A DNA stretch of 14,293 bases, from NCBI GenBank assembly GCA_937944035.1, contig CALDZQ010000321.1:1-14293 (forward strand), written 5' to 3'. Made by a program: the position numbers and the translations under genes. The notes under the pieces were generated by a model. That model saw only the letters and a list, made by a program, of their open reading frames with translations. It was not told the DNA's origin and searched no databases. Numbering within the stretch: the first letter of the stretch is position 1; every line of letters starts with the position of its first letter. Of the stretch, positions 1 through 4,220 are shown piece after piece. The stretch comes from an uncultured Neomegalonema sp. GTDB taxonomy: Bacteria > Pseudomonadota > Alphaproteobacteria > Rhodobacterales > Rhodobacteraceae.

Positions 1-557
1 CCCCCGCCACCGATGGGCGCGATCACCGCGTCCAGTCCCTCGACCTGCTCATGCAGCTCGCGCGAGCACGTCGCCTGTCCCGCGATCACGCGGGGGTCGT
101 TGTAAGGATGCACGAAATCCGCCCCGCTTTGCGCGACCACCTCAGCAAAAACGGCCTCGCGGGAGGTTGTGGACGGCTCGCACTCGACAACAGTCGCGCC
201 ATAGCCGCGCATCGCTTCTTTCTTCGCTTCAGGCGCGGTGCGCGGGACGACCACGGAAACCGGAATGCCGCGCCGTCCGGCGGCATAGCTGAGCGAAAGG
301 CCGTGATTGCCAGAAGAATGGGTCGCGACGCCTTTGGCTGCCTGCGAATCGCTGAGGCCGAAAACCGCATTCGACGCGCCGCGCACTTTGAACGCTCCGG
401 CTTTCTGGAAGTTCTCGCATTTGAAGAACAACTCGGCCCCGGTCAGTTTGTTGAAATATTCCGAAGTCAGCACGGGCGTGTAATGAATGTGCGGCGCAAT
501 CCGTTCATGCGCCGCGATGACATCGTCGTAAGTCGGAAGCTGAAGATCAGTCGTCAT
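1..557 (-). CDS. bhcB: BhcB-like beta-hydroxyaspartate dehydratase, 3' end cut by window
   Basis: This is a fold-type II PLP enzyme of the serine/threonine dehydratase family. The first 185 residues are present and the rest runs off the left edge. The Schiff-base lysine is K57 in AFKVRGA. A PLP phosphate/substrate loop SSGNHG lies at residues 81-86, and the glycine loop PIGGG is the last visible segment. The sequence alone fits threonine dehydratase, serine racemase or hydroxyaspartate dehydratase. The assignment to BhcB (beta-hydroxyaspartate to iminosuccinate and water) rests on the neighbours: a class V aminotransferase 8 bases upstream and a divergent IclR regulator, the known bhcR-bhcABCD order. 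The ATG at 555-557 is preceded by a GAGGG ribosome site overlapping the bhcA stop, which suggests translational coupling. bhcC and bhcD would be expected to the left, outside the window. Confidence 0.85.
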   Translation of the reverse strand, partial: MTTDLQLPTYDDVIAAHERIAPHIHYTPVLTSEYFNKLTGAELFFKCENFQKAGAFKVRGASNAVFGLSDSQAAKGVATHSSGNHGLSLSYAAGRRGIPVSVVVPRTAPEAKKEAMRGYGATVVECEPSTTSREAVFAEVVAQSGADFVHPYNDPRVIAGQATCSRELHEQVEGLDAVIAPIGGG

Positions 558-565
558 TGACACCC

Positions 566-1756
566 TCACGCCGCTTGCTGCTGTGGGACAGCGGCTGTTT
601 TGCGATAGTATTCTTGCGCGGCGATAACGCCTGAGCCGAGTTTCACAGGATAGTTCAAATCCGCCATCGCCATCTCAATCGCCGTCAGTCCGGACAGGGC
701 CATAACATCCGTCAACGATCCCAAATGCCCGATGCGGAAAGCTTTACCGGCCATCTCACCCAGACCGACACCGAAAGATACACCGTATGTATCAAAAGCA
801 TGATTGGTCAACACGTCGCTGTCAAAGCCGTCCGGCACATAGACCGCGCTGACAGAATCCGAATAAAGGTCCGGCGTTTTCGCGCACAGTTTCAACCCCC
901 AGCCGCGAACGGCTTCCCTGACACCTTCGGCAAGGCGGTAGTGACGGGCGAAGACATTTTCCAAGCCCTCCTCCTCAATCATCTTCAGGCTCTCGCGCAA
1001 GCCGTAGATCAGTTGCAACGGCGGGGTATACGGAAAGCCGCCCTTCGCATTGGCGCCGGCCATATCGCGGAAATCGAAGAAACAACGCGGGCATTTTGCG
1101 GTTTCGGTTGCCTTCATCGCCTTTTCGCTGACCCCGACAATCGCCATTCCGGTGGCCAGCATAAAGCCCTTTTGCGAGCCGGATACCGCGAGGTCGACGC
1201 CCCACTCATCCATGCGGAAATCCATCGACCCCAGCGAACTGACGCAGTCCACATACAACATTGCGGGGTGGCTGGCGGAATCCATTGCCTTGCGCACGGC
1301 TGCGATGTCGCTTTTCACGCCCGTCGCCGTCTCGTTATGCGTGACCAGCACGGCTTTAATCTCGTGGTTTTTATCCGCCGCGAGACGATCCGCGAAAATA
1401 TCAGCGGGCGCGCCCGTGCCCCATTCGCACTCGACAATCTCAACGTCCAGATAATGCCGCTGACACATATCAATCCAGCGATGCGAGAACATGCCGTAGC
1501 GGGCGACGAGAACCTTGTCGCCGGGCGAGAGCGTATTGGTGATCGCCGCTTCCCAGCCGCCCGTGCCGCTGGAAGGGAAAGTGATGACATGGCCGGTCGC
1601 AGTTTTGAAAACCTTCTTCACGTCATTGAGCACAGGCGTAAGAAGCTCCACGAAATCGGGCGCGCGGTGGTCGGTTGTCTGAATGCTCATCGCATAGCGC
1701 AAGCGATCGGGAATATTTGTCGGGCCGGGAATAAATACGGGGTTCTGAGTGCTCAT
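566..1756 (-). CDS. bhcA: BhcA-like aspartate-glyoxylate aminotransferase
   Basis: This 396-residue class V PLP aminotransferase belongs to the alanine/serine-glyoxylate aminotransferase family. It opens with the family start FIPGPTNIP (residues 8-16). A PLP phosphate-contact loop SSGTGGWE lies at 62-69, the PLP-nitrogen aspartate is about D170 in YVDCVSS, and the Schiff-base lysine is K196 in SGSQKG. In the beta-hydroxyaspartate cycle BhcA moves the amino group of aspartate to glyoxylate, giving glycine and oxaloacetate. The call over a plain serine-glyoxylate aminotransferase comes from the adjacent BhcB-like dehydratase and IclR regulator. A longer reading frame starts at 1801, but the ATG at 1754-1756 is chosen because GGAG sits 8 bases before it and the protein then begins like its family. 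It is the first gene of the leftward operon. Confidence 0.87.
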   Translation of the reverse strand: MSTQNPVFIPGPTNIPDRLRYAMSIQTTDHRAPDFVELLTPVLNDVKKVFKTATGHVITFPSSGTGGWEAAITNTLSPGDKVLVARYGMFSHRWIDMCQRHYLDVEIVECEWGTGAPADIFADRLAADKNHEIKAVLVTHNETATGVKSDIAAVRKAMDSASHPAMLYVDCVSSLGSMDFRMDEWGVDLAVSGSQKGFMLATGMAIVGVSEKAMKATETAKCPRCFFDFRDMAGANAKGGFPYTPPLQLIYGLRESLKMIEEEGLENVFARHYRLAEGVREAVRGWGLKLCAKTPDLYSDSVSAVYVPDGFDSDVLTNHAFDTYGVSFGVGLGEMAGKAFRIGHLGSLTDVMALSGLTAIEMAMADLNYPVKLGSGVIAAQEYYRKTAAVPQQQAA

Positions 1757-1966
1757 AGCGCATTCTCCAATATCCTGTTGTGGGCAAGAATACAGCAGCA
1801 CAAGGATTTTACAATTTTTCTGAAAAATATTTTCATAAATACGATATTATCTAAAATAGCGTTGTTTTTTATGATATATTGTGTTTTTCAATTTTAAGAA
1901 TAATAATTCCAAAAATCGATATACCTCGCCTGATCCACATAAAATCCGAATCAGAAAGCGCCCGCA
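1757..1966. promoter_or_regulatory. Divergent bhcA/bhcR promoter region
   Basis: This 210-base gap separates the divergent bhcA and bhcR starts and must hold both promoters. The part from about 1800 to 1925 is strongly AT-rich, unlike the GC-rich genes on both sides. It holds two overlapping perfect palindromes (1814-1828 and 1821-1835). A further TGAAAAA half-site lies on the minus strand at 1884-1890. No -35/-10 pair stands out clearly enough to be named. In known bhc clusters the IclR-type regulator binds this gap. Confidence 0.7.
1814..1835. promoter_or_regulatory. Candidate BhcR (IclR-type) operator
   Basis: Two perfect palindromes overlap here. ATTTTTC-T-GAAAAAT occupies 1814-1828 and TGAAAA-ATA-TTTTCA occupies 1821-1835. 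The second has the same 15-base layout as the E. coli IclR consensus (TGGAAAT-N-ATTTCCA), with A/T changes at some positions. The site lies 58-79 bases upstream of the bhcA start codon, where a regulator could act on the operon. That BhcR binds it is inferred from its form and place. Confidence 0.55.
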
Positions 1967-2806
1967 ATGGCATCACCCGATACGCCAAAACGCCCCCGTG
2001 GCCGGCCCCGCACCACCACCGCCGAAACACAAGGCGGGACGGTGCAAGCACTGGATCGTGGCATGACGTTGCTGTCCCTGCTGGGCAAGGATGGCAAAGG
2101 CACACTCAGCGATCTCGGCTTGCGGGCGGGGATGCCACCCTCCACAGCCTATCGTCTGCTGACCACCATGCAGGCGCACGGCATGGTCGCGTTCGACGAG
2201 ACGACACAGGAATGGATGGTCGGCATCGAGGCATTCCGCCTCGGCAGCGCCTTTATCCACCGCACCAACCTCGCCGAAGCCGGGCGCGAGGTGATGCGCC
2301 GGTTGATGCAGGAAACGGGAGAGACCTCAAACCTCGCCATCGCCGATGACGGCGACGTGGTCTTCATCAGCCAGGTCGAGAGCCAAAACCCGATCCGCGC
2401 TTTTTTCAGCGCCGGAACGCGGGGCCATATGCACGCCTCAGGCATCGGCAAAGCGCTGCTGTCCGAAATGACCCGCGAGGAGGTGGAGGGCATCCTCCAG
2501 AAGAAAGGACTGCCGGAATTCACCCCCAAAACCCTGACCACACCAGCGGCGCTGTTCAAAGATCTTGAACAATCACGCCTGCGCGGCTGGGCTTATGATG
2601 ATGAGGAGCGCTATGGCGGAATGCGCTGCGTCGCGTCGCCGATTTACAATACATATGGAGAGGCGGTCGCGGGCATTTCCGTCTCCGGCCCGACCGTCCG
2701 GTTTCCGGACCTCTCCGTACCGGAACTTGGCCCGAAAGTCCGCCTCGCCGCCGCTGAAGTCACCCGCCGTATCGGGGGGGTCGTGCCGGAACGGGTTTCA
2801 CTCTGA
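1967..2806 (+). CDS. bhcR: IclR-family regulator of the bhc operon
   Basis: This 279-residue IclR-family regulator has a winged helix-turn-helix at about residues 24-86, with the recognition helix around 51-68 (GLRAGMPPSTAYRLL). The effector-binding domain runs from about 100 to 270 and includes HASGIGKALLSEM and an AYDDEERYGGMRCVASPI segment typical of the family. The N-terminus carries a basic RPRGRPR stretch (residues 9-15) resembling an AT-hook, which could help it hold the AT-rich gap next door. The gene is divergent from bhcA, as in characterised bhc loci, where BhcR binds the shared promoter and glyoxylate alters binding. The ATG at 1967 has only a weak GAAAG ribosome site. The 3' end overlaps the convergent gene at 2798-3142 by 9 bases. 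Confidence 0.87.
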   Translation: MASPDTPKRPRGRPRTTTAETQGGTVQALDRGMTLLSLLGKDGKGTLSDLGLRAGMPPSTAYRLLTTMQAHGMVAFDETTQEWMVGIEAFRLGSAFIHRTNLAEAGREVMRRLMQETGETSNLAIADDGDVVFISQVESQNPIRAFFSAGTRGHMHASGIGKALLSEMTREEVEGILQKKGLPEFTPKTLTTPAALFKDLEQSRLRGWAYDDEERYGGMRCVASPIYNTYGEAVAGISVSGPTVRFPDLSVPELGPKVRLAAAEVTRRIGGVVPERVSL

Positions 2807-3142
2807 CGCGGCAGCCCGCTGGTCTCGGTCAAGGCCGTTCCACCAGTCGCGATAGGGTGTATCCGCCGGATGCGCGCCGGAAAAATCGGGCGCGCCGTCA
2901 TCCCACCAGACCGGACCGCTTTCGCCCAGCGCCGTTTTCGTTTCACGCACGACCGCTTTCAATCGCGCCTGATCCTCAGAAGTTTTCGCAGAATTGGACT
3001 CTATTCGAGACCTCATCAGCAGTTTTATCAGCCGCTTGCGCGCGCGATCTTCGAGATTCGGGTTGGTATTCCGGCGCAATTCGCCACGCCCGACATTGTA
3101 GCGCCCGTCCGGAGTGACGGGCCTGTTCGCCCGTTTGCCCAC
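2798..3142 (-). CDS. Conserved hypothetical protein (GPVWWDDGAPD motif)
   Basis: This is a 114-residue cytosolic protein of unknown function. It has a basic N-terminus (GKRANRPVTPDGRY) and a charged helical middle at about 28-72. The C-terminal segment GPVWWDDGAPD (76-86) is followed by TPYRDWWNGL (95-104). From memory, short proteins with this N-terminus and a GPVWW-DDGAPD segment recur across alphaproteobacteria, so it is taken as a real gene. Translation starts at GTG (3140-3142), 10 bases after the stop of the gene at 3153-3350, so the two are probably co-transcribed. No good ribosome site is visible. The 3' end overlaps bhcR tail to tail by 9 bases. Confidence 0.75.
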   Translation of the reverse strand: MGKRANRPVTPDGRYNVGRGELRRNTNPNLEDRARKRLIKLLMRSRIESNSAKTSEDQARLKAVVRETKTALGESGPVWWDDGAPDFSGAHPADTPYRDWWNGLDRDQRAAASE

Positions 3143-3152
3143 AAAAACCCGC

Positions 3153-3350
3153 TTACGCGGCGCGGCGCGGGGCGTCTGAAGCGGCCCAGAATATATCTGT
3201 AAGCCGTTGATCCAGTTGCGTTAAACCGGACTTTGCGACCACCACACAGCGCGCCACACGATCCGCTTGCTCACCCGACTTGCGGGCAACCGCACCAGCG
3301 AGCCAGATCTCTGTATCACCGACAGCGGCCACTTCATTATTCATCCACAT
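3153..3350 (-). CDS. Small conserved hypothetical protein
   Basis: This short protein has about 63-65 residues and no recognised domain. It reads as a compact helical protein, with IWLAGAVARKSGEQAD followed by LTQLDQRLTDIFWAASDAPRR. No signal peptide or membrane segment is seen. The start could be GTG 3353, ATG 3350 or ATG 3344. A GGAG lies 9 bases before the ATG at 3350, which is preferred. It is the upstream partner of the gene at 2798-3142, 10 bases away. Codon use is GC-rich, like the neighbouring chromosomal genes and unlike the islet to its right. Confidence 0.6.
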   Translation of the reverse strand: MWMNNEVAAVGDTEIWLAGAVARKSGEQADRVARCVVVAKSGLTQLDQRLTDIFWAASDAPRRAA

Positions 3351-3453
3351 CACACTTCACTCCATACACGCTAAGTTCACTTGTAGGACTCAAGAGCAAA
3401 TCTTACGCCGGAATGCCGGATGCTGGACGCACATACCTCAAAACACAAAATAA

Positions 3454-3545
3454 GCGACCGGCCGAGGGTGGGAGAGGGCTGCGCTTCGCGCAGAACGCGC
3501 CCGCCCGTGGGGGCGGACGGTCGCGTGCCTGTGCTGCGCACAGGC
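3454..3545. repeat. Compound inverted-repeat element
   Basis: Four perfect inverted repeats lie in 92 bases. An outer stem GCGACCG (3454-3460) pairs with CGGTCGC (3518-3524). It encloses CTGCGC-TTC-GCGCAG (3479-3493) and CCGCCC-GTGG-GGGCGG (3501-3516). Just outside is GCCTGTGC-TGC-GCACAGGC (3527-3545). The layout resembles REP/BIME-type intergenic palindromic repeats, or a folded RNA. Which of these it is cannot be told from one copy. Confidence 0.55.
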
Positions 3546-3630
3546 TTGCCTCTATTCATTTTTCATAAAGAAATATACATATGATTTCACTCTATGCAGG
3601 GCAACCATTCTGTGCAAATGATGGAATCAC

Positions 3631-3657
3631 AAAAAAGGCCCTGCAAAAAGCAGGGCC
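3631..3657 (-). terminator. Rho-independent terminator of the DUF1508 gene
   Basis: A perfect 8-base stem, GGCCCTGC (3637-3644) and GCAGGGCC (3650-3657), has a 5-base loop. On the minus strand it is followed by six T residues (3636-3631). It lies 30 bases past the stop of the small leftward gene at 3687-3857, which supports that gene being expressed. Confidence 0.85.
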
Positions 3658-3680
3658 AAGGTAAGTGACAATTTACCAAA

Positions 3681-3716
3681 TCAGGGTTAGCGTTCGTGAA
3701 CGATTGCTAACCCTGA
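3681..3716. repeat. Hairpin over the 3' end of the DUF1508 gene
   Basis: TCAGGGTTAGC (3681-3691) pairs perfectly with GCTAACCCTGA (3706-3716). The 14-base loop itself contains GTTC-GT-GAAC. The element covers the stop codon of the gene at 3687-3857. Its GGTTAGC...GCTAAC arms are shared with the CIRCE-like hairpin at 4083-4112, so the two palindromes bracket the divergent gene pair. Confidence 0.7.
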
Positions 3717-3857
3717 TCCTTTAACAAGGCTAATCGCACGTTCGCAATCCGCTTTGTTTATGTATCCTTCGCCGGAGTTCGCCACTTTGAAGTGGTTTGC
3801 TGCGTAAAGGGTCCAACGCCATTCATTAACGACGTCTTTGTATAGGACATAGTACAT
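3687..3857 (-). CDS. DUF1508 (YegP-like) small protein
   Basis: This 56-residue protein reads MYYVLYKDVVNEWRW at the start and SGEGYINKADCERAI at residues 28-42. This is the single-repeat DUF1508/YegP pattern: YKD...WRW...AAN...SGEGY..K..C..AI..VK. The family is a small alpha/beta fold of unknown function, often found in one or two copies per protein. A possible AAGGA ribosome site lies about 10 bases before the ATG at 3855-3857, and a strong terminator follows at 3631-3657. Its start codon overlaps that of the divergent gene at 3856 by two bases. The leftward promoter must therefore lie within or beyond that gene, possibly near the CIRCE site at 4085-4111. Base composition is AT-rich compared with the flanks, which hints at acquisition by transfer. 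Confidence 0.85.
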   Translation of the reverse strand: MYYVLYKDVVNEWRWTLYAANHFKVANSGEGYINKADCERAISLVKGSGLAIVHER

Positions 3858-4083
3858 GTCTGAAAAATCCTTTCTTAGATCAGACGAGAAGTTTAACCGA
3901 TATCTATTCGAATATCGGCATGATGGTTCGGAATGGGGTATCGAAATTGTAGCTCGTTCACCATCTGACGCTCATGAACGCCTCAAGTCGCTGTCTTGGG
4001 CGCGCTATCAGGGTGAAATCAAAACAAAAATACCTATTCCTGCCGGAAGCATGATTCAGCGAATCATCTCACGATTTAAATAG
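3856..4083 (+). CDS. Small hypothetical protein, divergent partner of DUF1508 gene
   Basis: This 75-residue soluble protein has no known function. The core YLFEYRHDGSEWGIEIVA, then SPSDAHERLKSLSWARYQGE and KIPIPAG, reads as a small beta-alpha fold. From memory, short alphaproteobacterial hypotheticals share this YRHDG.EWG...ARYDGE pattern. An AGGA lies 9 bases before the ATG at 3856. The start codon overlaps the start of the leftward DUF1508 gene (shared CATG at 3855-3858), so each gene's ribosome site lies inside the other's coding region. Its stop codon is one base before the CIRCE-type palindrome. It is AT-rich like its partner. Confidence 0.7.
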   Translation: MSEKSFLRSDEKFNRYLFEYRHDGSEWGIEIVARSPSDAHERLKSLSWARYQGEIKTKIPIPAGSMIQRIISRFK

Positions 4084-4084
4084 G

Positions 4085-4111
4085 TTAGCACTCACGTTAA
4101 GAGAGTGCTAA
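4085..4111. promoter_or_regulatory. CIRCE-type HrcA operator with no chaperone gene nearby
   Basis: TTAGCACTC (4085-4093), nine bases, then GAGTGCTAA (4103-4111) is an exact match to the CIRCE consensus TTAGCACTC-N9-GAGTGCTAA, the operator of the heat-shock repressor HrcA. The arms extend one more base pair (G4084/C4112). CIRCE normally lies in the promoter or 5' leader of groESL, dnaK or hrcA operons, none of which is in the window. Leftward, a weak TTGAAA (4158-4163 on the minus strand) upstream could make it part of a leader reading toward the DUF1508 gene. It could also act as a 3'-end hairpin of the gene ending at 4083, but no T-run follows. Confidence 0.7.
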
Positions 4112-4131
4112 CGAATTAATCACGATTCGTT
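4110..4131. repeat. Inverted repeat next to the CIRCE site
   Basis: AACGAAT (4110-4116) and ATTCGTT (4125-4131) form a perfect 7-base inverted repeat with an 8-base loop. It shares two bases with the CIRCE right arm, so both stems cannot form fully together. A further stem ATTGTT (4147-4152) with AACAAT (4163-4168) follows. No function is assigned. Confidence 0.4.
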
Positions 4132-4169
4132 CATTTTTATTAGAAAATTGTTAGTATTTTCAAACAATC

Positions 4170-4196
4170 GAAGTCCCCGCACGATGGCGGGGCTTC
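4170..4196 (-). terminator. Probable nrdJ terminator
   Basis: GAAG-T-CCCCGC (4170-4180) pairs with GCGGGGCTTC (4187-4196) around a 6-base loop, with one bulged base. Read leftward it lies 25 bases past the nrdJ stop and is followed by a short T-rich run (GATTGTTTG). No T-run follows on the plus strand. Confidence 0.65.
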
Positions 4197-4220
4197 AATC
4201 AACTCAAATTCTGGCTGAGA

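Larger units (their letters stand above)
3354..3686. other. Gene-free stretch with hairpin cluster and terminator
   Basis: No convincing coding region is seen in these 333 bases. The left part should hold the promoter of the leftward two-gene operon that starts at about 3350. The middle (3454-3545) is a GC-rich cluster of hairpins. From about 3550 the sequence becomes AT-rich and contains the terminator at 3631-3657. Open frames across the hairpin cluster have no family-like sequence. Confidence 0.6.

Noticed and set aside
725..1897. Long rightward open frame of about 390 codons
   Set aside because: It lies antisense to bhcA, whose family motifs are clear. The translated sequence shows no domain pattern and is a by-product of GC-rich codon use.
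3377..3568. Open frames across the hairpin cluster, both strands
   Set aside because: They are low-complexity translations of inverted repeats, with no ribosome site or family-like sequence.
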